Below, in pieces: positions 46,542-54,621 of a stretch of DNA of 64,000 nt. How positions within the stretch are numbered: the stretch's first letter is position 1; each line of letters opens with the position of its first letter. The stretch covers positions 75,298 through 139,297 of the forward strand of contig CAITUV010000043.1 of assembly GCA_903895725.1 (NCBI GenBank), given 5' to 3'. The position numbers and the translations under genes were made by a program. Under the pieces are notes generated by a model. The model saw only the letters and a program-made list of their open reading frames with translations, did not search any database and was not told where the DNA came from. Source of the DNA: an uncultured Myxococcales bacterium (GTDB taxonomy: Bacteria; Myxococcota_A; UBA9042; CAIXZC01).

Positions 46542-49141
46542 GGATGTTCCATGGTGGTGCGCTCCCGGAGCGTGCTCAGCCGGCGCAGCGCCTGCCTCAA
46601 CGAGAGAAGGAGAAGCGCGAGCAGGATTGCGGCAGACGACGATGTCGGCCAGGCCATTGCCCCGGCGCTGCATCCTCCCTTGGCCGCCCCCTTGCCGTCG
46701 TCGACCGTGTCGACCGGTGCGACCGAATCGGCCGGAGCGACTCCGTCCCCGGTGGTCAGGTCGGGGCTGTCGAGGCCGGCAGCGTCGGGCACCTGTTCTA
46801 CGGGGGCGGGTTCCGCCGTGGGCTCAGGCGTAGTGCCCTGGCAGGTCCCGTCCGGGAGGCAGTCCACTCCCGGCGCACAATCCCCGCAGCTCCCGTCGCA
46901 ACCGTCGTTGCCGCATTCCCGATCTTCGCAATCGGGCACGCAGATCGGCTCACACTGTCCGTCCGCATTACACGCGGAGCCCTTCTCGCAGTCGCCGCAC
47001 GAGCCTCCGCAGCCGTCGTCACCGCATTCCTTCAGGCTGCAGGCGGGCTCACACCCGCAGTCCGCCGGACACGTTCCATCCTGGCAGGAGCACCCGGGGG
47101 CACAGTTGCCACAGCTTCCGCCGCAGCCGTCATCCCCGCACTCCTTGCCGTCGCAGTCCGGAGCGCAGCAGGTGTCCCACATGCACACCTCGTCCTGGGC
47201 ACACGCACAGTCCTGCGGGCAGGTGCCGCAGTTTTCCGTCGGGTCGTTCTCACAGGTCCCGTCCCCGCACATGCCCGGGCCGCCGCCGCAGCCACCGCAA
47301 TAGTCCATGCACTCCGAGACGCACAGCGAATCCCATGCGATGTCGCAGCAATAGGAATCCATCTCGCAGACACAGCTCTCGCAGAGGCAGCCGCCGCACC
47401 CGGGGACCTCGGACTCGAAGCACCCGCCGCCCCCCTCCACGCAGAAGCCGTCCCAGGAGCAGACCTTCCCCTCGGGGCACATGCCGCACGCCCCTCCGCA
47501 CCCGTCGTCGCCGCACTCGAGACCCTCGCAGTAAGGGGTGCAGCAGTACTGCTCGAAGCAGATCTCGCCCTCCCCGCAGGCGCAATCTCCGGGGCAATTG
47601 GAGCAGGTTTCCAGCAGGTCGGGTTGGCATTGGCCGTCGCCGCAGGCCACGAGAGCGCCGCACCCCTCGCACCAGCCGTCGCAGTACATGGCGCAGACTT
47701 CATCCCAGGCCTCTTCGCAGCAGGGGGGATAGAGCTCGCAGACGCAGGCCTCGCAGATACAGTTCGGGCAGCCCGGCGTGCTGGTGGCGTAGCAGCCGTC
47801 GTTGGCCTGGCACGTGTTGCCGATGCAGGCAAGGTCCGCTGGACAGTCGGCACAGCTGCCGCCGCACCCGTCGTCTCCGCACTCCTTTCCCTCGCAGCTC
47901 GGTTGGCAGCACGTCCCCTGGAAGCAGCTCGTCCCGTTGCCGCAGACACAGTCGGACGGGCAATTGCCGCAGTTCTCGAAGTCAGCGGCCTGGCATGTGC
48001 CGTCGCCGCAGTTCTCCAGGTTGGCGCATCCGCCGCAACTGTCCACGCATTCGCCCACGCAGATGCTGTCCCAGGCGGTGTCGCAGCAGTACGGATCCAT
48101 CCCACAGACGCACGCTTCGCAGGGGCAGCCTTCACAGCCCGGGATATCCGAATACACACAACCCGGACCGGTCATGCAGAGGTTGTTCGAGCAGATTCCG
48201 TCGAGGCATTCCCCGCACGTTCCGAAGCACCCGTCATCTCCGCACTGCTTACCTTCGCAGTTGGGCACGCAGGTCGACTCGCACTTGAGCGACAGCTTGA
48301 AGGAGCCCTCACCGCCCGCGTACCCGTCGACGACGAAGTAGTAGGTCGTTCCGGCCACCACGCTCACGGTGGAAAGCCCGGGCCAGAGCCAGTCTACGCA
48401 GGCGGCTTCGGCACACGAGCCGGAAAGGACGAGGAGGTAGAGATCGGCCGCCCCGTCTCCCGCCTGGAAGTCGACCTGCACCGTGTCATCCACGGCCGCA
48501 TAGAACGAGAACCCCACTTCACCGCCGTTGAGGTAGTCGAACCAGCAGGGGTAGTCCTGGAGCGTGTTGGGGACTCCGACGGTCGTGCCCGAGTGGGCCT
48601 CGTCGCAGTGGAATGCCCCGGCCATCTTGCAGAGCGGGACTTCCACGCACTGGCCCGCCGGGGTACAGATGAGACTACCATCGCAGGTGCCGCACGTTCC
48701 GCCGCAGCCGTCCTTGCCGCACTGCTTCCCTTCGCACTGGGGGGTGCAGACCTCGCACTGCCCCTGGACGCATTTGAACCCCGGGCCGCACTTGGGGTCG
48801 CATCCGGCACAATCCTTGGGGGCCGTGCCGGACGGTTCTTCGCTCCCGTCCGTTCCGCAGTCGTAGAAGCCGGCGTCAACCGACCAACCGCACTCGGGAT
48901 TGAGGCCCGCACAGTCGATGCAGTAGAGGCCGTCCACGTCGCACCAGACCAGCCGTCCATCGGAGTCGCAGCAGCCTGCGTACTCCAGGCCGTCGATGGC
49001 CGAGCAGTCCGGGGCGCTCGGCTCAAACACCCCGAGGCAATCATCCGGATAGTCAGCGAAAGCCCGGGGCATGGCCGTCGGACAGAGGAACGCGAACAGC
49101 GCGACGGCCGTCGAGACGAGAAACGCCAAACGTCGAGTCAT
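46538..49141 (-). CDS. Mosaic Cys-rich surface protein with PPC-like domain and MYXO-CTERM-like tail
   Basis: 867 aa. GGAGGCAATC precedes the ATG at 49141 and the signal peptide ends near PRAFA (residue 25). After a Cys-rich head and one CGxDGCGGxCG unit, residues ~185-300 resemble a pre-peptidase C-terminal beta-sandwich (DYLNGGEVGFSFYAAVDDTV, VVAGTTYYFVVDG). Then three rounds follow of a PGCxxCxCExCVC module with CCxxAWDxxC, each followed by a CGDGxC module and a CGDDGCGGxC module, and finally more CGDDGCGG repeats. The last ~45 residues (GGCSAG, hydrophobic helix, RRLSTLRER) fit a MYXO-CTERM-type sorting tail. No enzyme is visible. It is flanked in one operon by an Ig-like lipoprotein and the PI-PLC-like lipoprotein. 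Confidence 0.85.
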   Translation of the reverse strand: MTRRLAFLVSTAVALFAFLCPTAMPRAFADYPDDCLGVFEPSAPDCSAIDGLEYAGCCDSDGRLVWCDVDGLYCIDCAGLNPECGWSVDAGFYDCGTDGSEEPSGTAPKDCAGCDPKCGPGFKCVQGQCEVCTPQCEGKQCGKDGCGGTCGTCDGSLICTPAGQCVEVPLCKMAGAFHCDEAHSGTTVGVPNTLQDYPCWFDYLNGGEVGFSFYAAVDDTVQVDFQAGDGAADLYLLVLSGSCAEAACVDWLWPGLSTVSVVAGTTYYFVVDGYAGGEGSFKLSLKCESTCVPNCEGKQCGDDGCFGTCGECLDGICSNNLCMTGPGCVYSDIPGCEGCPCEACVCGMDPYCCDTAWDSICVGECVDSCGGCANLENCGDGTCQAADFENCGNCPSDCVCGNGTSCFQGTCCQPSCEGKECGDDGCGGSCADCPADLACIGNTCQANDGCYATSTPGCPNCICEACVCELYPPCCEEAWDEVCAMYCDGWCEGCGALVACGDGQCQPDLLETCSNCPGDCACGEGEICFEQYCCTPYCEGLECGDDGCGGACGMCPEGKVCSWDGFCVEGGGGCFESEVPGCGGCLCESCVCEMDSYCCDIAWDSLCVSECMDYCGGCGGGPGMCGDGTCENDPTENCGTCPQDCACAQDEVCMWDTCCAPDCDGKECGDDGCGGSCGNCAPGCSCQDGTCPADCGCEPACSLKECGDDGCGGSCGDCEKGSACNADGQCEPICVPDCEDRECGNDGCDGSCGDCAPGVDCLPDGTCQGTTPEPTAEPAPVEQVPDAAGLDSPDLTTGDGVAPADSVAPVDTVDDGKGAAKGGCSAGAMAWPTSSSAAILLALLLLSLRQALRRLSTLRERTTMEHP

Positions 49142-49154
49142 GATTGCCTCCAGG

Positions 49155-50288
49155 TTACCTGCTGCCGGCCGGGGTCTCCTCGCAGACATCCGCCGGCGGC
49201 CAGTCTGGCAGCAGGTCGCACTTGCCCCCGATGGTGGAGCAGGGGTCGGCCATGCACACGATCGGGACTCCCTCGGGAACCAGCTCCGTTGCCACCTCGA
49301 AGATCTGGAAATTGGCCTGGTCCGCGGGGTAGATGGTCTCCTGCCCGCCGACCTCATAGTACACTTCCTTCACCGCCAGGGTGCCGTTCCAGACGGCCTT
49401 GTCGCCCGACTGGTCGATGGAGCCGCTGGCCACCATGTCCCTGAGCTCGAACGTGATGGGGCCGATGGTCTGGGCCATGGTGAACGGCTCGCTCTGGAAC
49501 GTGAGCTTCCCCTCGTCGTCCCGCTGGACCTTGCCGTGCATGACGAAGATGAACGACTCGTCGCCGTTGTCCCACTTCAGCTCAGCCGGATTGGACGTGT
49601 TCTTCGGGGCCCCGTCCACGGGGTCGGCATCGCACATCAGCAGGACGAAGTGCCCGGTCTGCTGGTTGATCTGGAGGTCGGACCAGAACTGCTGGGGGAG
49701 CTTGATCGGGCTCGTGAACTCGGCAAAGAACAGGAAATGCCCGACCACCACGCCAAGCGGCTCGGGGGGGGCAACGTCTTCGGCCACCTCGGTGCCGGAA
49801 TCCTCGCCCAGATCCTCGACCACCTCGGCGTACGGGTTCCAAATCGTCTCGACAATCTGGAAGTCGAAGAACACCGACACGTTTCGTTGGTGGTTGGCGT
49901 CGTCGGCCAGGGTTCCTGCCACTTCCAGGACCAGCGGTCGGTCGAGAATGCCGAGCTTGTCCGCCGGGATCGAGAGGGTCGCTTCCGTGCGGGTGGAATC
50001 GAGGGCCACGGTGGTTCCGCCGGCGCAGGACTTGTCGTCGGCTCCACAGGTGTCGACGAGGGCTTCAACGTCGGCCTTGCGCTCCCCTTCCAGCGTGTAG
50101 AACTTCTCTTCCCCGGGCCAGACCCGGATGGACAGGGAGCCCTTGGCGACCGGTTCGGAGAACTGCAGGCGGATCGGGTCGCCGAGCTTGAAGTACTTGC
50201 CCTCGGCCGCGACGAGGGTCACGTCGGGCGGAGGGTTGTAGGTGCATGCGGATGCAAGAACGACGAGAAGCAGAAGCACACGAGCCAT
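49155..50288 (-). CDS. SbsA-Ig-like (Big_5) lipoprotein
   Basis: 377 aa from the ATG at 50288, preceded by GAGGGAGGTCCC. The lipobox is LASAC (Cys15). The N-terminal domain (~20-150) reads like a bacterial SbsA-type Ig domain (GDPIRLQFSEPVAKGSLSIRVWPGE, LSIPADKLGILDRPLVLEVAG). A second beta-rich domain (~180-350) has no assignment. It is the first gene of the operon that runs through the MYXO-CTERM-like protein to the PI-PLC-like lipoprotein, with gaps of 13 bp and then a 4-bp overlap. A structural or assembly role at the outer membrane is inferred. Confidence 0.8.
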   Translation of the reverse strand: MARVLLLLVVLASACTYNPPPDVTLVAAEGKYFKLGDPIRLQFSEPVAKGSLSIRVWPGEEKFYTLEGERKADVEALVDTCGADDKSCAGGTTVALDSTRTEATLSIPADKLGILDRPLVLEVAGTLADDANHQRNVSVFFDFQIVETIWNPYAEVVEDLGEDSGTEVAEDVAPPEPLGVVVGHFLFFAEFTSPIKLPQQFWSDLQINQQTGHFVLLMCDADPVDGAPKNTSNPAELKWDNGDESFIFVMHGKVQRDDEGKLTFQSEPFTMAQTIGPITFELRDMVASGSIDQSGDKAVWNGTLAVKEVYYEVGGQETIYPADQANFQIFEVATELVPEGVPIVCMADPCSTIGGKCDLLPDWPPADVCEETPAGSR

Positions 50289-50397
50289 GGGACCTCCCTC
50301 GTCAGACCCGGTCGCCGCCAAATCGGTCGGGGTCATGCTACCACCATGGCTCCCTCGCGCGCCATACCAAATTAGGTAGCCCCGATTTCCCGAGTCG

Positions 50398-50426
50398 TTG
50401 CATTGGCCAACCCTGTCTGCTAAGGT
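50398..50426 (+). promoter_or_regulatory. Putative promoter for the NSS transporter
   Basis: TTGCAT (50398-50403) and TAAGGT (50421-50426) are spaced by 17 bp, about 27 nt before the ATG at 50460. The rest of the divergent gap (50289-50459) shows nothing else I can support. Confidence 0.45.
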
Positions 50427-50459
50427 CGAAAACGGCATTCGTGGAAGGAGGAGGTGAGC

Positions 50460-52067
50460 ATGTCGAATCGCGAAGCGTGGGCCAGCCGAATCGGGCTCGT
50501 GCTGGCCATGGCCGGAAATGCCGTGGGGCTCGGCAATTTCCTGCGGTTTCCCCGGCAGGCGGCCCTCAACGGAGGCGGGGCGTACCTGATCCCCTACTTC
50601 GTGGCCTTCCTGGCCCTGGGGATTCCGCTGATGTGGGTCGAGTGGGCGATTGGCCGGTACGGTGGCCAGTTCAACCAGTCCACCACGGCCGGCCAGTTCG
50701 ATCGGATGTGGCGAAGCGGCTGGGCCAAGGTGCTCGGCTCGCTTGGAATCTCCATCCCGCTGCTCATCACGATCTACTACTGCTACCTCGAGTCCTGGAC
50801 CCTGTCCTACACGTTCTTCTCGCTGGGCAAGACCTACTTCGGGAGCACGGACCAGGGGGCGATGAACCAGTTCCTCCGCAGCTACCAGGGGGTGGTGGAG
50901 GGGGGACCGTTCCAGTCGATGCTGCCGGCCATCGGGTTCTGGGTGGCCACGCTTGCGCTGAACCTCTGGGTGCTCTACCGGGGGATCTCCGGCGGCATCG
51001 AGAAGCTGGCCAAGATCGCGATGCCCATCCTCGTCATCTTCGCGATCATCCTGGTGGTCCGGGTCATTACGCTCGGGACGCCCGACCCGGCCTTCCCGGA
51101 CCGCAACGTCGGCAACGGTTTCGGGTATGTGTGGAACCCTGATTTCTCCCTGCTCGGGAGCTTCCCGGTCTGGCTGGCGGCGGCGGGGCAGATCTTTTTC
51201 ACCCTGTCCATCGGCAGCGGCGCGATTCAGACATATGCCTCCTACCTGAAGAAGGACGATGATTGCGCCCTGACCGGGCTTGCCACCAGCTCGACCAACG
51301 AGTTCGTGGAGGTGGTGCTGGGGGGCAGCATCGCGATTCCCATTGCCGTGGCGTTCTTCGGATTGGAGGCCACCAAGGCGATTGCGGCGCAGGGGAGCTT
51401 CGACCTGGGCTTCGTGGCCATGCCGGTGATTTTCCAGAAGCTGCCGCTGGGGTTCATTTTCGGGGCACTCTGGTTCTCGCTGCTCTTCTTTGCCGGAATC
51501 ACCTCGTCGGTGGCGCTGGCGTCTCCGTTCGTGGCCCTGCTGAAGGAGAACCTTGGACTTTCGAGAGTGACCGCGATTCTGGTGACCGGTGGAGTCCTGC
51601 TCGTGTTCGGGCTGCCCATCATCCTGCTGCTCCAGCACGGCTACATGGACCAGTATGACTTCTGGATCGGCACCGTGCTGCTGGTGGTGTTCTCGCTGAT
51701 CGAGACCCTCATCTTCGTGTTCGCGTTCAAGCGGGGCGGGGCTGCGGCCAATTCCGGCGGGGGTGGATTCCGGGGCTGGTTCAAGAACGCCGGCGTGGCC
51801 GGGTGGGAAGAGATGAACCGGGGGGCGGACATCCGCATTCCGAGGTTCTTCTTCTACGTCATCAAGATCCTGCTGCCCCTGGTGCTGGCGTTCCTGCTCA
51901 TCGGCTGGATCTGGGAAGACGTGACCAGCAAGTCGTCCGTGATTCTGATGCGGGGGGTCGAAGGGGAGGCCGCCATGTTCCAGTGGATCTCCCGAGGGTC
52001 GATTCTCCTGCTCATGACCGGGATTGCCATCCTGGTGGTAGTGGCATTCCGAAGGAGGCCGCAATGA
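50460..52067 (+). CDS. Sodium-dependent transporter, NSS/SNF family
   Basis: 535 aa with about 11-12 transmembrane helices. The ATG at 50460 follows AAGGAGGAGG; an in-frame GTG two codons earlier lies too close to that site. The TM1 signature GNAVGLGNFLRFPRQAALNG and the GGGAYLIPYF that follows are those of LeuT-type Na+ symporters, with the sodium-site Gly-Asn and the unwound GxG region. These proteins import amino acids or related amines using the Na+ gradient. The substrate is unknown, but the coupled MetS-like microprotein favours methionine or small neutral amino acids. Confidence 0.92.
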   Translation: MSNREAWASRIGLVLAMAGNAVGLGNFLRFPRQAALNGGGAYLIPYFVAFLALGIPLMWVEWAIGRYGGQFNQSTTAGQFDRMWRSGWAKVLGSLGISIPLLITIYYCYLESWTLSYTFFSLGKTYFGSTDQGAMNQFLRSYQGVVEGGPFQSMLPAIGFWVATLALNLWVLYRGISGGIEKLAKIAMPILVIFAIILVVRVITLGTPDPAFPDRNVGNGFGYVWNPDFSLLGSFPVWLAAAGQIFFTLSIGSGAIQTYASYLKKDDDCALTGLATSSTNEFVEVVLGGSIAIPIAVAFFGLEATKAIAAQGSFDLGFVAMPVIFQKLPLGFIFGALWFSLLFFAGITSSVALASPFVALLKENLGLSRVTAILVTGGVLLVFGLPIILLLQHGYMDQYDFWIGTVLLVVFSLIETLIFVFAFKRGGAAANSGGGGFRGWFKNAGVAGWEEMNRGADIRIPRFFFYVIKILLPLVLAFLLIGWIWEDVTSKSSVILMRGVEGEAAMFQWISRGSILLLMTGIAILVVVAFRRRPQ

Positions 52068-52207
52068 ACCTTGCAGGATGGATCTTCCTGGCCCTCGGGT
52101 GGAGTCTTGCCACGGGCCTCAGCGTGTTCTGCTTCTACCGGATCCTGGGCAAGCCGAAGCTCCAGGGCAGCGAGGAGCCAAAGAATCCCGTCATCCCGAC
52201 ACCGTGA
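52064..52207 (+). CDS. MetS-like small subunit of the NSS transporter
   Basis: 47 aa. The ATG overlaps the transporter stop as ATGA, and AGGAGG lies just upstream inside the transporter gene. One transmembrane helix (residues ~4-26, WIFLALGWSLATGLSVFCFY) is followed by a short polar, Pro-ending tail. In Corynebacterium the methionine importer MetP needs a comparable one-helix partner, MetS, encoded immediately downstream, and similar microproteins follow NSS genes in many bacteria. The position and shape match; sequence similarity could not be tested here. Confidence 0.78.
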   Translation: MNLAGWIFLALGWSLATGLSVFCFYRILGKPKLQGSEEPKNPVIPTP

Positions 52208-52237
52208 GAGTCTGCCCGACCGGTTCGTCGGACTCTC
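52206..52237. terminator. Bipartite hairpin between convergent genes
   Basis: An outer stem GAGAGT/ACTCTC (52206-52211 with 52232-52237) encloses a left-hand bulge and an inner stem CCGAC/GTCGG (52216-52220 with 52227-52231) around a 6-nt loop. It starts inside the stop codon of the small subunit gene and could terminate transcription from both sides. There is no T-run. Confidence 0.4.
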
Positions 52238-52270
52238 GGGCGACCCGCTGCGATCTTTCGCCTTTCCGGG

Positions 52271-53989
52271 CTAGAACAGGAACGTGAACCGGTTCTCGAC
52301 GAGGAAGCTGTTGACCGCGTCCCCGCTTTCGTCGCGCAGGGCATCGCCGGGGAAGAGGACCGCGCCTTCGACGGTCCAGAGGAAGTACTCCTTGAAGGCC
52401 CATTCCACCTGGAGGTCGAGCTCGGTTCCGTAGTACCGGGCGGGCTTGCCTCCGTGCCAGTTCACCGCATCGTCGGAGATCTCCACGCCGTCCTCGGACA
52501 GCAGGGTCATGATCGGGTCGGTGACCGGCTCGTCCGCCCAGGCAAGCAGCGCCCCGGCCCGGATGCCAAGCGGCTTCCAGGGCCGGTACAGCACCTGCGG
52601 GAAGGCACAGATGGCATTCTGGAACCGACCGTCGCTGGCCAGCTCCGTCAGTGGGAACGAGTCGGAGCCCACGTGCTTGAGGTTCTCGTATCCCACCGCA
52701 GCCGAACGGGCGGTTTCGAACGCGAGCACGTGCTCGAACAGCAGCAGGCCCACGTTGGCATCCCGGTCCCAGTTGAAGGTGGTGAGCGGTGTCTCGTCAC
52801 GCGGATCCGCATCGCCGCTGGCATAGTCGAATTCGAGCGTGCCGGTCACAGGACCGACCTCGACGTCGAGCACGGCCCGGGCAGCAAAGGCCAGGATATC
52901 CTGATCGTACACGACCCGCTTGGCCTCGTCCGTCTCTCGCAGGGCGGCCATCCCCTCGCTGATCTCCCGGGTATGCCCGAAGAGCGACACGAATTCACCC
53001 AGGAAGTGGACCGGACCCACCCCCCACTCCAGCGTCACCGGGACCGCAAACACCTGCGTGTCGAACTCGTCCCCGAACCGTCCCCCCAGAACGGCCTGGA
53101 CCATGAACGGATGCCACTTCCAGCCGAAAGCGGTCGGCTCCTTCACCTTCCACTGGATCAGGCCGACTCCCTGCATGAGGTCGTCACCGCCGTAGCTGAT
53201 GTCGTCCTCGACGACCAGGTCGAACGCACCGCCGATGAACACGCCGTCATCCATGGACCGGTTGGGAACGTACTCATCACCCTCGCTGATGAGCCGGAAA
53301 AGCTCGGATATCTTGGTGGCGAACAGGAAACGGTCCGCTGTGGGAGAGTAGCGGGAAACGCCCCACCGGTTCGACCGGGAGCCGTCGTGCAGGTTGATGC
53401 CCGGGCCCGTCGTCGAAGGCTGGCGTCCCACCCGCAGAAGGCCGAACGGCAGGACGGCCTCGCCATAGAGCCGATTGATGCGGATCGGGTCCACCTCCTT
53501 CAGCACCAGCCCGTAGCTGTCCGGGTCGAGCGGGTCACCGCCAGGCAGCAGACCGACTTCCCAGGCCGAGTTGTTCGGCCACCGGGAGGTGAGGGCCAGG
53601 CCCGAAGAGGGGGTAGGGGTTCCGGCCCCCTGCGTGCCGCCAAGGTCTCCATTGTCGCCGAAAAGAACTCCCGACAGCAGGTCAAACTGGCCCCGCACGG
53701 CAATCTGCTCGATCGGCTTGAGTCCGGTCTCCAGCCGGAAGCGTTGCTCCGTGAAGTTGATGTCGGTGGCGGACAGGCCGTTGAGCTCCAATGGATTGAT
53801 GTACAGCGTTTCCACGCGGTACTCGGCATCGAGGTCGAGCCACGGGAAGACATTCTCCTTGGCTGAAGCCGTTGCGGAAAGGATGAGCGGGGAGGCCGAA
53901 AGCACGACCGAGAAGGCCAGCGGAACCATCGCTGCCAGGAGGCTGCAGCGCCCGAGCCGGGAAGAGTTGGTGAATGCGGAGTCGAGCAT
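52271..53989 (-). CDS. Outer-membrane beta-barrel (porin-like) protein
   Basis: 572 aa with a long signal peptide ending around ATASA (residue 43). The mature chain alternates short amphipathic strands and Asp/Gly turns (DAEYRVETLYINPLELN, RFRLETGLKPIEQIAVRGQFD, LWTVEGAVLFPG). It ends in FTFLF, the aromatic C-terminal signature recognised by the BAM complex. The size and pattern fit an alginate-export or OprD-like 16-18-stranded barrel, but no exact family was recognised. It is monocistronic, converging on the NSS unit. No strong promoter was found upstream. Confidence 0.82.
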   Translation of the reverse strand: MLDSAFTNSSRLGRCSLLAAMVPLAFSVVLSASPLILSATASAKENVFPWLDLDAEYRVETLYINPLELNGLSATDINFTEQRFRLETGLKPIEQIAVRGQFDLLSGVLFGDNGDLGGTQGAGTPTPSSGLALTSRWPNNSAWEVGLLPGGDPLDPDSYGLVLKEVDPIRINRLYGEAVLPFGLLRVGRQPSTTGPGINLHDGSRSNRWGVSRYSPTADRFLFATKISELFRLISEGDEYVPNRSMDDGVFIGGAFDLVVEDDISYGGDDLMQGVGLIQWKVKEPTAFGWKWHPFMVQAVLGGRFGDEFDTQVFAVPVTLEWGVGPVHFLGEFVSLFGHTREISEGMAALRETDEAKRVVYDQDILAFAARAVLDVEVGPVTGTLEFDYASGDADPRDETPLTTFNWDRDANVGLLLFEHVLAFETARSAAVGYENLKHVGSDSFPLTELASDGRFQNAICAFPQVLYRPWKPLGIRAGALLAWADEPVTDPIMTLLSEDGVEISDDAVNWHGGKPARYYGTELDLQVEWAFKEYFLWTVEGAVLFPGDALRDESGDAVNSFLVENRFTFLF

Positions 53990-54114
53990 CCTGAACCTCG
54001 TCGAGTTGCACCGCGTTTGCTGCGCCCGCGATACCGCAGGTGGATCCGCTCACGAACCTACCGCATGTGGGGAGCGACGGCAACTGGAACCTGGAGGTAG
54101 TGGATTCCGCCCAT

Positions 54115-54212
54115 AGGGCCGAAACTGGCATCCGCCCTCCAACGGGTAGACCGTCGAGGCGGTCCGGCAACGCCAGGTGCAGTGACGTCGGTCTTCTGGG
54201 TCGAAGCCAGGG
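54115..54212 (+). repeat. 98-bp direct repeat, copy 1
   Basis: It begins AGGGCCGAAACTGGCATCCG and ends GTCGAAGCCAGGG. It differs from copy 2 (54490-54587) at three positions only. Confidence 0.95.
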
Positions 54213-54304
54213 GGGCAGGTACCGACACCCGGTTTGGCGGGGGGGGCCGACGGGCGGGCGAGTTGGCAGTCTGGATTGATCTTTGCGGGGAGTCGCCGGA
54301 TCGG

Positions 54305-54402
54305 GCGTCACAACTCCCGCGATGATGCAACACCGGCCGACTTATGACGCCCAGAGCGTCACAACTCCCGCGATGATGCAACACCGGCCGACTTATGACG
54401 CC
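54305..54402 (+). repeat. Tandem 47-bp repeat (54305-54351 and 54356-54402)
   Basis: Two identical 47-bp units are separated by 4 bp. Each unit has near-perfect inverted ends (GCGTCACAA at one end; TTATGACGC at the other), so each could fold back on itself. Confidence 0.95.
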
Positions 54403-54489
54403 GGGAGCCATCCGGTTCAAGGGGCTCCAGCAGCGGTTGCCCGAAGGCAGGGGGTGAGGCGCGAACAGGTGCGACTCAATTCGATCCAA

Positions 54490-54587
54490 GGGCCGAAACT
54501 GGCATCCGCCCTCCAACAGGTCGACCGTCGAGGTGGTCCGGCAACGCCAGGTGCAGTGACGTCGGTCTTCTGGGTCGAAGCCAGGGT
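54490..54587 (+). repeat. 98-bp direct repeat, copy 2
   Basis: Same orientation as copy 1, offset by 375 bp, 95 of 98 bases identical. The 34 bp to the hydrolase stop at 54622 are unremarkable. Confidence 0.95.
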
Positions 54588-54621
54588 GGCACGAGCGAAC
54601 GCAGGAGCACACTCCCTCGGC

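Larger units (their letters stand above)
53990..54621. other. 632-bp non-coding region carrying repeats
   Basis: No frame in this region has coding character. It contains two 98-bp direct repeats and two 47-bp tandem repeats, listed separately; outside them I see nothing. Confidence 0.7.

Noticed and set aside
46544..49444. Long plus-strand open frame opposite the mosaic Cys-rich protein
   Set aside because: Same effect of Cys/Gly codons; no signal peptide, domain or ribosome site, and it crosses two real gene boundaries.
50289..52064. Upstream in-frame extension of the SbsA-Ig-like lipoprotein gene
   Set aside because: It is antisense to the NSS transporter; the lipoprotein signal peptide and ribosome site fix the start at 50288.
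54305..54402. Two-unit repeat that could be read as a CRISPR array
   Set aside because: Only two units, 4 bp apart, no spacer-sized interval and no cas gene in the window.
54305..54402. Fold-back 47-bp units as integron attC sites
   Set aside because: No GTTRRRY-type core site, no integrase and no gene cassettes beside them.
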